A DNA stretch of 15,928 bases from an uncultured Eggerthellaceae bacterium (GCA_902497215.1 CABVEH010000004.1:1-15928), one strand, 5' to 3'; positions 6,052 through 13,279 are shown, numbered from the stretch's first letter. The notes: a model not told the origin generated them from the letters alone. A program made the numbers and translations.

Positions 6052-7506
6052 TCAACCGTACAGGGCCGCCTTCAGGGCAGCGTAGTCCTCTGCGATCACG
6101 TAGATCCCGCAACCGGAGGGCCCGCATGTGAAGCTGGCTTCGCCGCCTTCCCCGACGGGCACCAAATGCGAAGGGTCGGTCACGTCCACGAACGTCCTTC
6201 CCGCAAGCGTGGGCTCTACGATATCTTTCTGTTTCCAGTCCGCGCCGCTCCACACGACGAACACGGGATGCTCCCCGCGCACCAGCCACGCCATCTTCTG
6301 GTGGTCCGTGTCGTTCATGTCCACCAGCTCGTCCCCCAGCAGGTTCGCGCGAACCCACACCATCTCGCGCAGGAATGGCACCGGCTGCTTTCCGTCGTGC
6401 GGGATTCCCCAAAGGTCGCCGTAGAAGACGAAGGGCGCCTGCGCGTCGCGGAGCAGGATGGACGCATAGGCGCGGGTCTTGAAGTCGTCGCCCACCCAGC
6501 TTTCCAGGGCCTGCCCCGGCTGGGTGTCGTGGTTGTCCACGAATGCGCAGGAATAATCGGGCTCCCACGACGTGATGGTCCCGTCGAAGAGCTGGTGCAT
6601 GTCGTAGTCGGTCGGCTGTTGCGACGCCTGCTGCAGCTTGAAGTGCAGAGGCACGTCGAACAGCCTCATGCAGCGCCCGCTGCCCTCTATGTAGTCGGCC
6701 AGGTCTTGGCTGTTGCCGCTCCAGAACTCGCCGACGGCGAAGAGGGGGTGGTTGCCCACCTCGGACATCTTCTTCAGCCATGGGCCGAAGAAGGTGGAGT
6801 CGATGCTCTTCACAGCATCGATGCGGAACCCGTCGAGCCCGGCCTTCTGCGTGTACCACAGCCCCCACTTGGTCAGATGCTCCACGACTTCGGGCTTGTC
6901 GAAGTCCACGTCGTCTCCCATTATGAAGTCGAAGTTGCCGGACTCCTTGCTCACGTTCTCGTTCCAATGCTTGCCCGAGAACGACAGGATGTCGTTGCTT
7001 CCCGTGCGCTCGTCGCGATCGGTTCCGGTGAAGTCGTCGGCGCTCCATTCGAAGTCGTCGTAAGCCCCGGCCCTTCCCGGGAAGGTGAACTTCGTCCACA
7101 CGTCGGCTTCGTGTTCGCCGCTCGTGCTCTGCAGGCGGTTGCCTGGGTCGCACGTGGTGGCGTTGACGGTCTCCGTCCCATCCGCCCCCATTCTGTGGTT
7201 GAGGACGATGTCTCCGATGACCTTGAGGCCGTTGTCGTGCAGCTTCTGGATGGCGTCCAGGTACTGCTCCACTGTTCCGTACTTCGTGGGAACAGTGCCC
7301 TTCTGGTCGAATTCGCCCAGGTCGAACATGTCGTACACTCCGTAGCCGACGTCGTCGGCGCCGGCCTGCCCCTTGTATGCAGGCGGAAGCCAGACGTGTG
7401 TGAACCCGAGGCGAGCGAGGTCTTCTGCCTGTTCGCATACGGTGTCCCAGAAGCTTCCGTCGTTTGGAAGGTACCATTCGAAGTCCTGCAGGAACGTTTC
7501 CTTCAT
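6052..7506 (-). CDS. Cytoplasmic alpha-amylase, glycoside hydrolase family 13
   Basis: 484 residues without signal peptide, close to the liquefying and cytoplasmic alpha-amylases in size. The (beta/alpha)8 barrel landmarks are in order: [12 protein letters not shown] (35-46); [11 protein letters not shown] (99-109), conserved region [12 protein letters not shown] (226-236) with nucleophile Asp230; FAVGEFW (256-262) with acid/base Glu260; and [10 protein letters not shown] (322-331) with His326-Asp327. All three catalytic acids are present. A beta-rich domain C closes the protein. It hydrolyses internal alpha-1,4 bonds of glycogen or maltodextrins inside the cell. The ATG at 7506 is preferred: it follows GAGGAAAGGGG, begins the conserved [17 protein letters not shown], and the longer frame to 7581 is arginine-rich filler. 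It probably shares a transcript with the GIY-YIG/AlkD gene. Confidence 0.95.
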   Translation of the reverse strand: MKETFLQDFEWYLPNDGSFWDTVCEQAEDLARLGFTHVWLPPAYKGQAGADDVGYGVYDMFDLGEFDQKGTVPTKYGTVEQYLDAIQKLHDNGLKVIGDIVLNHRMGADGTETVNATTCDPGNRLQSTSGEHEADVWTKFTFPGRAGAYDDFEWSADDFTGTDRDERTGSNDILSFSGKHWNENVSKESGNFDFIMGDDVDFDKPEVVEHLTKWGLWYTQKAGLDGFRIDAVKSIDSTFFGPWLKKMSEVGNHPLFAVGEFWSGNSQDLADYIEGSGRCMRLFDVPLHFKLQQASQQPTDYDMHQLFDGTITSWEPDYSCAFVDNHDTQPGQALESWVGDDFKTRAYASILLRDAQAPFVFYGDLWGIPHDGKQPVPFLREMVWVRANLLGDELVDMNDTDHQKMAWLVRGEHPVFVVWSGADWKQKDIVEPTLAGRTFVDVTDPSHLVPVGEGGEASFTCGPSGCGIYVIAEDYAALKAALYG

Positions 7507-7852
7507 GGCGCCCCTTTCCTCGCTGGGTTGCGAGAGTCGTGCCGACAGGCCCCGTTTGGCCGAACCGGCATGCCCGCGCACAACAGGATACGGGCGCTGC
7601 CAAGCAAAGGCGTCCGCTATGGCGTTTGTAACTTTGACGAAAAGACACCGTAGAGGCTGTGACAGGGGACGCTACTCTAAAGCGAGCGTCTCCCGTTCAT
7701 TCTGCGGCAAAGGCGGACGTCCCCGGTCGTGCTCCGGAAGCCTTTCGGCAAGGATTCGCCTTGGTGTCAGTGCGGGGAGCCTGTGCGTCGCCGCCCATCC
7801 GTGGGCTTATCATGCGCTCTTGGAAAGGCAATCGCGCAGGGAAGGAGCCCTC
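7507..7852. other. Divergent intergenic region, amylase and DUF488 genes
   Basis: These 346 bases hold no supportable gene; frames through them are arginine/serine-rich and lack ribosome sites. One hairpin is visible, GGGGACGC (7665-7672) with GCGTCTCC (7686-7693), 8 bp with one G-U pair and a 13-base loop. TTGACG at 7635-7640 resembles a -35 on the plus strand, but no matching -10 follows. The promoters of both flanking genes must lie here but were not located with confidence. Confidence 0.5.
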
Positions 7853-8278
7853 ATGGAAATCCATGTGCTCTCGGCTTACCAGACCACGGCCGAGGAGTTC
7901 TTCGACAAGATAATCGGCTGGAAGACCGACCTGGTGCTGGACATCCGCCTTCGCAACACCAACCAGCTGGCCGGGTTCACCAAGCAGGAGGACCTGGAGT
8001 ACTTCACGCACGTTATCGCGCACGCCGACTACGTCCACGACGTGGAGTACTCGCCGTCGAAGACGCTGCTGGACGACTATCTCGACCACGGGCTTCCCTA
8101 CGAGGAGTACTTCGCTCGCTACGCCAAGGAAATGGAAGAGCGCAAGGCCATCCCCGCCTTCTTCCAGAAGTACGGGAAGTACCGCTCGGTCGCCATCGTG
8201 GGCACGGCCACCGACAAGCGTCGCTCGCACGCCGAGGAACTTCAGCATCTGCTGGAGGCCGCCGAAGCGAAGCGCTGA
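7853..8278 (+). CDS. DUF488 family protein, divergent type
   Basis: 141 residues. MEIHVLSAYQTTAEEFFDKI, then LVLDIRLRNTNQLAGFTKQE and LEYF, follow the DUF488 layout ('yTiG......f...l....v..lvDvR..p.S...gF....L'). The C-terminal RSVAIVGTATDKRRSHAEEL (111-130) sits where many members have a Cys/His-containing 'C.E.....CHR' motif; the cysteines are absent here. DUF488 has no agreed biochemical function, so none is given. The ATG at 7853 has GAAGGAG 5 bases upstream; the same frame runs open far upstream across the amylase gene, but that is an antisense shadow. It stands alone, divergent from amylase. Confidence 0.75.
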   Translation: MEIHVLSAYQTTAEEFFDKIIGWKTDLVLDIRLRNTNQLAGFTKQEDLEYFTHVIAHADYVHDVEYSPSKTLLDDYLDHGLPYEEYFARYAKEMEERKAIPAFFQKYGKYRSVAIVGTATDKRRSHAEELQHLLEAAEAKR

Positions 8279-8384
8279 CGTGCCTTCGGGGCCGCCAGTC
8301 GAGCACCCTTTTCTAGTCACCTTCAATAGACGCAGCAATGCAATTGCTCGCACGATATTGGTCAGTGTGAGCATTTGCATTATG

Positions 8385-8413
8385 TTGCAGAATCCCTCGG
8401 AGTTGGTTATAAC
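8385..8413 (+). promoter_or_regulatory. Predicted sigma-70 promoter ahead of the sigma factor operon
   Basis: TTGCAG (8385-8390) and TATAAC (8408-8413) are separated by exactly 17 bp in an AT-rich stretch. Transcription would begin near 8420 and leave a long leader of about 220 bases before the sigma factor start, including the nested palindrome and the foldable segment described below. TACAAT at 8419-8424 is an alternative -10 without a partner. Confidence 0.5.
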
Positions 8414-8429
8414 GACGATACAATTTCTA

Positions 8430-8465
8430 TTGAAAAAAAGTGACATAAGTGTCAGGTTTTTTCAA
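8430..8465 (+). promoter_or_regulatory. Nested palindrome, outer TTGAAAAAA/TTTTTTCAA, inner TGACA/TGTCA
   Basis: The outer arms TTGAAAAAA (8430-8438) and TTTTTTCAA (8457-8465) enclose the inner palindrome TGACA-taag-TGTCA (8441-8454). Both share one centre, with two unpaired bases per side between them. It lies just downstream of the predicted start of transcription. It could be a protein operator (two concentric half-site pairs) or a leader hairpin. The stem is AT-rich with no GC-rich core, so it is a poor intrinsic terminator. Confidence 0.5.
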
Positions 8466-8578
8466 CAAATCACCATCATGAGCATATACGACTTCCTGAC
8501 CAACCCTGATTCGCTTCTTTTGTAAGCCCATGGTCATCCCTCTTGCCTGAGCAGGAAATATGTCAGGTTCCGCTGCCG

Positions 8579-8641
8579 TGGATCGTTTTATTGGTAGAAG
8601 CCTTGCAAGGCCTAACCGCAGGCCACGATCCATTGGAGAGG
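8579..8641 (+). promoter_or_regulatory. Foldable leader segment ending at the sigma factor ribosome site
   Basis: TGGATCGT (8579-8586) pairs perfectly with ACGATCCA (8625-8632). Directly inside, GGCCT (8609-8613) pairs with AGGCC (8620-8624), stacking on the first stem. A competing palindrome, GCCTTGCAAGGC (8600-8611), shares GGC with the second stem, so the two cannot form together. GGAGAGG (8635-8641), the ribosome site for the ATG at 8644, begins three bases after the outer stem. The arrangement suggests leader control, but no known riboswitch class is recognised. Confidence 0.4.
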
Positions 8642-8643
8642 AA

Positions 8644-9231
8644 ATGTCAGTAGAATGTGCCATAGGGAACACTTCCTGGCCGGCGGCTTCCGCCCCGAGC
8701 CAGTCGAGGCGAAGGCCTGATGCGATGACCAAAGCAGATTCGGCCGAATACGTCGAAAGGTATTCGGACCTCATTCTCAGGCTGAGCTTCACCTATCTTG
8801 GCAGCAGCTCCGATGCGGAGGACATCGTCCAGGACGTCCTCATCAAGCTGATGCTCAACGCGCCCCCGTTCTCGAGCCCCGAGCACGAGAAGGCATGGGT
8901 CATACGTACCACGGCGAACCGCTGCAAGGACGTCTTGAAGGGCGCCCACCGAAAGCGCAGCGTGCGCTTCGACGAGACGACGCCGCATCCGACGGCGCCG
9001 AGCGCCGAAGATGTGTTCATGTCGCGTCAGAGCGGAGTGCTCGACGCCGTAAACCAGCTTCCTGAAGACCAGCGGGTCGCAGTCTTCCTGCACTACTACG
9101 AGGACATGAGCATCGCGCAGATCGCATCCATAGAGAACAAGTCCGTCGCGGCCGTCACGAAGCGCCTCTCCCGTGCGCGGGAGGCTCTGAGGAAGGCCAT
9201 CGAGAGGAGCCATCATGACGTCATGGAATAG
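8644..9231 (+). CDS. ECF-like sigma-70 family RNA polymerase sigma factor
   Basis: 195 residues from this start. Region 2 lies at about 36-103: YSDLILRLSFTYLGSSSDAE, then DIVQDVLIKLM and KAWVIRTTANRCKDVLK. Region 4 lies at about 130-185: LDAVNQLPEDQRVAVFLHYY, EDMSIAQIASIENKSVAAV and TKRLSRAREALRK, a clear helix-turn-helix for the -35 element. There is no region 3 or long N-terminus, as in ECF-type factors. It directs RNA polymerase to a small regulon, probably including its own operon. ATG 8644 has GGAG 5 bases upstream; ATG 8722 (MTKADSAEY, 169 residues) has a weaker site but matches the usual family start, so the first 26 residues are uncertain. Its end overlaps the DUF4179 gene by 17 bp. 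Confidence 0.9.
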   Translation: MSVECAIGNTSWPAASAPSQSRRRPDAMTKADSAEYVERYSDLILRLSFTYLGSSSDAEDIVQDVLIKLMLNAPPFSSPEHEKAWVIRTTANRCKDVLKGAHRKRSVRFDETTPHPTAPSAEDVFMSRQSGVLDAVNQLPEDQRVAVFLHYYEDMSIAQIASIENKSVAAVTKRLSRAREALRKAIERSHHDVME

Positions 9232-10393
9232 CAGTTGCAGGAACGAAGGCGCATCCGAGGCCGCAGGCGCAGGGTTCGACGGCGTGCTGGCCGCCGCCCT
9301 CAAAGGCGAGCTGGACGCGATAGGGTTCGACGCCTCCGCGAAGGAGCGGATGGAGCAGAACATCAACCGGGCGGTCGCCGCCCAGCAGGTTCGCGAGGGC
9401 GTCGCGACCCCGCACAGGGTGCGGACCGGGAAGAGCAGGGCACCCTTCCGCTTCGCGGCGGCGGTAGCGGCGGTGGTCGCGCTGTTCGGGATGGGTACGT
9501 TCGCCTACGCGTCCGGCGCATTGGTGAGCGTCTCGGACGCCGTGGCGGGGATCTTCGGGAACGGCCCGGCTCCCACGGAGGTCATCGACAAGGTCGGGCA
9601 CCCCATCGGCGCCGCCCAGAGCATAAACGGCGTGACGGTGTCAGCCGACGCGGTCATCGCTGACAAGCAGAACTACGCCATCGTCTACTCGATCAGGAAG
9701 GACGACGGAACGGCCTTCGAAGGGCTCGAAGCGAACGAGTACGGGTACCTCAACGTCTTGAACGAGGGGCAGTTCACGGACATCGCGGGCCTGTACAGCC
9801 CCTTCGACGGCACCGGGCAGGGCGCTTACGGCGGAAGCTACTTCTACGACGCCGACCCGGCGGACAACGCCATCCAGATGGTAGAGCAGATGTCGGTGCA
9901 GAGCGGCGACCGCACACTCATGGGCCGCACCGCGCATGCGCAGTTCGGGAACTTCCGCGTGACGGGCGATTCATATGAGAACGCGCCTGTCATGGCGGCG
10001 GGCGATTGGAACCTCAGCTTCGTCATCGAATGCGAGGACACATCCATCGAGGTCGGCACGGACGGGGCATTCGGCACGCCTTCGGGTGAAGCGCTCATGA
10101 CGGGACTGACGCTGTCCCCGATAGCCGTCACGGTGGAATACGCCTACGGCGAAGGAGAAGTGGACCCCGATGCAGTAGGCGACGAAGTCACCGAAGCGCA
10201 CGTGGCGGGGGACGTGACGATCCTGATGGACGACGGCAGCACGGTCGTGGTCAAGAACAACGGCGGGATGGCAATGCAGTGGGACGACGACGGATCGCTG
10301 ACGTGCAGCCAGAGCCTCTTCCTACCGCAGATCGTCGACGTCGCGCACGTTTCAAGCATCACCGTCGGCGGGACCGAGTTTCCCGTGAAATAG
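9215..10393 (+). CDS. DUF4179 membrane-anchored protein, probable anti-sigma factor
   Basis: 392 residues. A cytoplasmic N-terminal part (1-77) rich in Ala and Glu is followed by one membrane helix at about 78-101 (FRFAAAVAAVVALFGMGTFA). A large extracytoplasmic region follows, including the DUF4179-like segment INGVTVSADAVIADKQNYAI (about 137-156) and repeated beta-rich acidic stretches. The last ~60 residues resemble a small beta domain ending VSSITVGGTEFPVK. The ATG at 9215 has GAGAGGAG 6 bases upstream and lies inside the sigma gene, so the two are translationally coupled. Genes in this position beside ECF sigma factors commonly encode a one-helix protein that holds the sigma factor at the membrane. 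That role is inferred; there is no zinc-type HxxxCxxC motif. A terminator follows at 10451. Confidence 0.82.
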   Translation: MTSWNSSCRNEGASEAAGAGFDGVLAAALKGELDAIGFDASAKERMEQNINRAVAAQQVREGVATPHRVRTGKSRAPFRFAAAVAAVVALFGMGTFAYASGALVSVSDAVAGIFGNGPAPTEVIDKVGHPIGAAQSINGVTVSADAVIADKQNYAIVYSIRKDDGTAFEGLEANEYGYLNVLNEGQFTDIAGLYSPFDGTGQGAYGGSYFYDADPADNAIQMVEQMSVQSGDRTLMGRTAHAQFGNFRVTGDSYENAPVMAAGDWNLSFVIECEDTSIEVGTDGAFGTPSGEALMTGLTLSPIAVTVEYAYGEGEVDPDAVGDEVTEAHVAGDVTILMDDGSTVVVKNNGGMAMQWDDDGSLTCSQSLFLPQIVDVAHVSSITVGGTEFPVK

Positions 10394-10450
10394 AAGCGAT
10401 GCGGCAGGGGCTGGTCGTGCGTCGGCGTAGGAAATGCACGCATGTTCACA

Positions 10451-10475
10451 GGGGGCGCTTCACGCGCTCCCTTTT
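10451..10475 (+). terminator. Rho-independent terminator of the sigma/DUF4179 operon
   Basis: GGGGGCGC (10451-10458) pairs with GCGCTCCC (10464-10471) in an 8-bp GC-rich stem (one G-U) with loop TTCAC, followed by TTTT. It begins 57 bases after the DUF4179 stop. Confidence 0.75.
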
Positions 10476-10503
10476 GCTCCCAAGGCGCGTGACACGGGAC
10501 GGG

Positions 10504-10524
10504 GATAATGTCATCATTTGATGA
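10504..10524 (+). promoter_or_regulatory. -10-like box and palindrome before the oxidoreductase
   Basis: GATAAT (10504-10509) resembles a -10 box and is followed at once by TCATCA-tt-TGATGA (10511-10524), a perfect 6-bp inverted repeat covering the likely start of transcription. This suits a repressor operator. No matching -35 is seen. Confidence 0.4.
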
Positions 10525-10563
10525 GCAACGCCTTGTCCGTCACCGCGAAGAAGAGGACCCAAC

Positions 10564-11095
10564 ATGGCCAAGAACATCCTTCTGGTTCACGCAAGCCCGC
10601 GCAAGCAGGGAAACTCAGACATGCTCGCCGACTGGTTCGAGCGCGGCGCGACCGAGGCGGGCAACTCTGTGACCCGCATAGACGTGGGACATGCGAAGAT
10701 CTCCGGCTGCATGGCCTGCGAGTACTGCTTCGCGCACGACGGCGAGTGCGTCCAGCGCGACGACATGCAGGAGTTCTACCCGCTTCTGCGCGAGGCCGAC
10801 GTCATCGTGTACGCCACCCCCATGTACTTCTACAACTTCCCCGCGCAGCTGCGCGCGTTCCAGGACCGCATGTTCTGCGGAATCGCCAGGCCCTTCGGCG
10901 TCAAGCAGGCCGCGCTCCTGCTGTGCTTCGAGGACAAGGACATAACCCGCCGTGAACAGCTACCGGGTGGCGGCCGACTACTGCAAGCAGGAGAACCTCG
11001 GCGAGGTCATCGTGAACAACGTCTACGAGAAGGGTGCTATCGAGGGCAACCCTGGCCTGCAGGCTGCCTACGACCTGGGAAAGAGCATCCAGTAG
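10564..11095 (+). pseudogene. Flavodoxin-fold NAD(P)H-dependent oxidoreductase, frameshifted
   Basis: The first ~126 residues read cleanly. MAKNILLVHASPRKQGNSDM is the beta-strand and phosphate loop that binds FMN. CMACEYCFAHDGECVQRDDM follows, then DVIVYATPMYFYNFPAQLRA and AALLLCFEDKD. This is the NADPH-dependent FMN reductase/iron-sulfur flavoprotein type, with three cysteines in the central loop. Near 10940-10948 the frame is lost. The family-like remainder continues one frame over, from about 10946: VNSYRVAADYCKQENLGEVI, then VNNVYEKGAIEGNP and YDLGKSIQ, stopping at 11095. The original frame runs on as arginine-rich nonsense to 11148. A small net deletion (two bases modulo three, or one extra base) explains it; the +1 frame has a TAA at 10943. 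AGAGGA lies 7 bases before the ATG. Confidence 0.8.
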
Positions 11096-11130
11096 GGCAG
11101 GGTCATCGCAACCGAGTCGTTCGCGGATTC

Positions 11131-11169
11131 CTGCGTAGACGTCTCTGACGCAGCCGGCGTGCGTTCTTT
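11131..11169 (+). terminator. Overlapping hairpins, possible weak terminator
   Basis: CTGCGT (11131-11136) can pair with ACGCAG (11148-11153). Alternatively ACGCA (11148-11152) can pair with TGCGT (11160-11164), followed by TCTTT. The two share one arm and exclude each other. The position, between the broken oxidoreductase and the next promoter, suits a terminator, but the stems are short. Confidence 0.3.
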
Positions 11170-11194
11170 CGTAGGCGCCTGTAATAGTTGCATA

Positions 11195-11223
11195 TATCAT
11201 CACAATGATACCTATGCTACAAT
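11195..11223 (+). promoter_or_regulatory. Candidate promoter and operator of the DUF3990/XRE module
   Basis: TATCAT-caca-ATGATA (11195-11210) is a perfect 6-bp inverted repeat, directly followed by -10-like boxes TATGCT (11213-11218) and TACAAT (11218-11223). TTGCAT (11188-11193) precedes it but is 19 or 24 bp from these boxes, too far for a standard promoter. A palindrome next to the -10 is where a TA antitoxin would bind to repress its own operon. Confidence 0.4.
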
Positions 11224-11270
11224 TTGTGTCTCTTAACATGCCCCCTTCGCACGGATAGGAGGTCGTCGCA

Positions 11271-11993
11271 GTGAGCGCCATTCCGATTTCGAAAGGCGCA
11301 CCCGCCCTTATCTACCATGGCTCGCCAACTCCCGTGCCGATGCCTTCTCTGGACGAGGGGAAGCCGCACAACGACTACGGGCGCGGCTTCTATTGCACGG
11401 AAGAATTCGAGAAGGCGTGCGAGTGGGCCTGCAAGCAGAGGGCGGATGGATTCGCCAACGCCTACAAGCTCGACGGGGATGGCCTCGCCGTGCTCGACCT
11501 TCTTGACGGAACCCATACGGTGCTCGAATGGATCGCGCTACTGTTGGCCAACCGCACCTTCCGTCTCGGCAGCGACCTTGCCTGCGATGCGCGCGATTAC
11601 CTTCTCGAAAGCTTCCTGCCTGACATTTCTCCCTATGACGTGATTCGTGGATACCGCGCCGACGACTCGTACTTCTCCTTCGCCGAAGCCTTCGTCGAGG
11701 GGGCGCTTTCCGTCGACCAGCTGGCCCGTTCGCTTTACCTGGGAAAGCTCGGGGTCCAGGTCGTTCTGGTTTCGCCGCGCGCCTTCGACCATCTTCGGTT
11801 CGTCGAGGCTCGCCCTGTCCAGGCCGAGGCCTACTACCCGAAATTCATCGCCCGCGACGAGGCTGCACGGCAGGAATACCGAAGCACCGTTCGAGGCGCG
11901 CATGGCTATCGCGAAGGCCTCTTCGTGCTTGATCTTATGAGGAAGGAGGTGGCGCCTGATGACCCGCGCATACAGCGAATGCTACCTGAGTGA
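11271..11993 (+). CDS. DUF3990 family protein, predicted ADP-ribosyltransferase toxin
   Basis: 240 residues, cytoplasmic. ALIYHGSPTPV (12-22) and HNDYGRGFYCTEE (33-45), followed by A-EWA, form the conserved N-terminal pattern of DUF3990: a 'yHGs' strand, then 'D.G.GFY.T'. The family is related to the ADP-ribosyltransferase fold, with the His near the NAD site. The middle (DVIRGYRADDSYFSFAEAFV) and the later LGKLGVQVVLVSPRAFDHLR complete the domain. GTG 11271 is chosen because AGGAGG lies 8 bases upstream. The gene overlaps the downstream XRE gene by 35 bp. The pair resembles a type II toxin-antitoxin module in which the toxin modifies a cell target using NAD. That activity is inferred from family relationship; the target is unknown. 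Confidence 0.78.
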   Translation: MSAIPISKGAPALIYHGSPTPVPMPSLDEGKPHNDYGRGFYCTEEFEKACEWACKQRADGFANAYKLDGDGLAVLDLLDGTHTVLEWIALLLANRTFRLGSDLACDARDYLLESFLPDISPYDVIRGYRADDSYFSFAEAFVEGALSVDQLARSLYLGKLGVQVVLVSPRAFDHLRFVEARPVQAEAYYPKFIARDEAARQEYRSTVRGAHGYREGLFVLDLMRKEVAPDDPRIQRMLPE

Positions 11994-12594
11994 CGCGAAG
12001 AGGAACCTAGGGGCGATGCTCGATTACGCAGTCGACTACAAGGGGATCGATGCCAACCTCATGTCCGAGCGTTTCGCACGATCCCTGTTCGCCGAGCTTT
12101 TCGAATGCGGGCACCCCGGTGTGGTTTCGGGAATGTCGGGGGTGGAGCTGGCGCGCAAGGTGCTGGGGACTGAAGACGAGTCCGACGATTACGTCGCCAG
12201 CATCAGCACGCCGGCTTATTGGGCCGGCTATGTCCTTGCGGAGTACCAGTGGTTCACTGGCAGGCGGTTCAGGGACGTCTTTGCGCGCGTCCCCCTCGCG
12301 TCCATCATCGAGCTCTGCCCTTTGTTCCACGAAATGGACGTTAGCCGCTTCATCGAGGAGATGGAACGTCGCATGTTGGACGAAGACCGCGAAACGAACC
12401 TCGCCTGGCTTAGGGAGAACCGCGGTTTCACGCAGGCACGGCTCGCCGAAGTCTCGGGAGTGGGCCTGCGCTCCATCCAGATGTACGAGCAACGCGTGAA
12501 CGACATCAACAAGGCGCAGGGGATCACCCTCTACCGTCTTGCGCACGCCCTTGGCTGCGGCATGGACGACCTCTTGGAGAGTCCGCTGCTGTAG
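11959..12594 (+). CDS. XRE-type HTH protein, predicted antitoxin of the DUF3990 toxin
   Basis: 211 residues. The N-terminal ~140 residues (YLSDAKRNLGAMLDYAVDYK; FARSLFAELFECGHP; YWAGYVLAEYQWFTGRRFRD) are helical and of no family I can name. They are the likely toxin-binding part. The C-terminus (about 147-207) is a lambda-repressor-like HTH: LAWLRENRGFTQARLAEVSG, VGLRSIQMYEQR, LYRLAHALGCGMDDLLE. The DNA-binding domain at the C-terminus is the reverse of the order in many antitoxins. ATG 11959 has AAGGAGG (11943-11949) 9 bases upstream, inside the toxin gene, so production is coupled to the toxin. It probably represses the operon through the palindrome at 11195-11210. The toxin-first order is less common than antitoxin-first. 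Confidence 0.78.
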   Translation: MTRAYSECYLSDAKRNLGAMLDYAVDYKGIDANLMSERFARSLFAELFECGHPGVVSGMSGVELARKVLGTEDESDDYVASISTPAYWAGYVLAEYQWFTGRRFRDVFARVPLASIIELCPLFHEMDVSRFIEEMERRMLDEDRETNLAWLRENRGFTQARLAEVSGVGLRSIQMYEQRVNDINKAQGITLYRLAHALGCGMDDLLESPLL

Positions 12595-12632
12595 CTGCAC
12601 GTGGCGTTAAAGCATGCCCGCTTGCGACCTGC

Positions 12633-12644
12633 AGGCGCGCGCCT
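12633..12644. other. GC-rich palindrome between convergent genes
   Basis: AGGCGCGCGCCT is a perfect 12-bp palindrome in the 82-bp gap between the XRE antitoxin stop and the SemiSWEET stop. With no loop or T-run it is unlikely to be a strong terminator; no other signal is visible in the gap. Confidence 0.25.
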
Positions 12645-12676
12645 CTAGCCCGGATCTTGGGCGCATTCTGCCTGAG

Positions 12677-13075
12677 TCATGCTCCCATCAGTGCGGTTGC
12701 GAACGCGGTTGCGGCCAGGAATACTCCGGGCACGTTGGCGATGACGATGGGCCAGTCTCTGTGCTCCTTGAGAAGCCCGTATGCCGACCACATGATGCAG
12801 TTGAGCATCGCGGCGAAGGGCTGTATCGGGTTGCCAGGATGCCCCGCCAGGTTGTCCGCTATCTGCGGGACGTACGACACGTACATGATGACGGAAAGCA
12901 CCGACGCGACGTAGCCTATCACGCGCACAACCTTGCCGAAGGTTACGTGCTTCTGTCCAGGCGCGGCAGCCCTCTTCGCCCTGGCTTCACTCCTGTTTCT
13001 GGCCCGTTCTTCTGGCCGGGCCTTTGCTCTCGCTGGTGGCACGGCGTTCCCTATCGTGTGCGTCCTTGCTGTCAT
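12677..13075 (-). CDS. SemiSWEET/PQ-loop family transporter with basic N-terminal extension
   Basis: 132 residues. After a basic, low-complexity segment (1-45, rich in Arg/Ala/Lys) come three membrane helices at about 49-72, 85-103 and 108-130, the size of a bacterial SemiSWEET half-transporter. The first ends in the PQ motif (SVIMYVSYVPQIADNLAG; Pro70-Gln71). LNCIMWSAYGLLK (91-103) has the Asn and Trp that line the sugar path in this family. These proteins dimerise and let small sugars cross the membrane without energy coupling. The extension is unusual; ATG 13075 has only GAGG about 9 bases upstream, but no better start was found between it and the first helix. It converges on the XRE antitoxin. 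Confidence 0.82.
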   Translation of the reverse strand: MTARTHTIGNAVPPARAKARPEERARNRSEARAKRAAAPGQKHVTFGKVVRVIGYVASVLSVIMYVSYVPQIADNLAGHPGNPIQPFAAMLNCIMWSAYGLLKEHRDWPIVIANVPGVFLAATAFATALMGA

Positions 13076-13206
13076 CTTTCACCGCCTCACGCACCGGTTC
13101 CCTTTCATTTCGCATGATAGGTGCTGGCGCACTCCTGGAAGCGTGTGCGGCGACTCTGTTCCAGAACGGCAAATGCGCCGTTACGTTGCATTCATCCAAT
13201 GGGGGC

Positions 13207-13233
13207 GTGCCATTAGAACACATCAAGTGGCAC
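13207..13233 (-). repeat. 27-bp palindrome family, copy 1 (inverted orientation, two changes)
   Basis: Read on the minus strand this is GTGCCACTTGA, TGTGT, TCTAATGGCAC. Relative to copies 2 and 3 the left arm has changed at two positions, but the centre GATGTGTTC is intact. It is 46 bp from copy 2 and in the opposite orientation. Confidence 0.75.
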
Positions 13234-13279
13234 ATCTAGCCCGAAGACTTTTAGCAGCGAAAATGCCCGCAAGTATGAC

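Noticed and set aside
5915..7653. Long open frames (over 550 codons) on both strands across the alpha-amylase gene
   Set aside because: They are shadows of the GC-rich amylase gene: arginine/proline- or valine/leucine-rich, without family motifs or ribosome sites. The amylase frame has all catalytic residues.
7373..7852. 160-codon upstream extension of the DUF488 frame
   Set aside because: It is antisense to amylase and then runs through intergenic DNA; GAAGGAG fixes the start at 7853.
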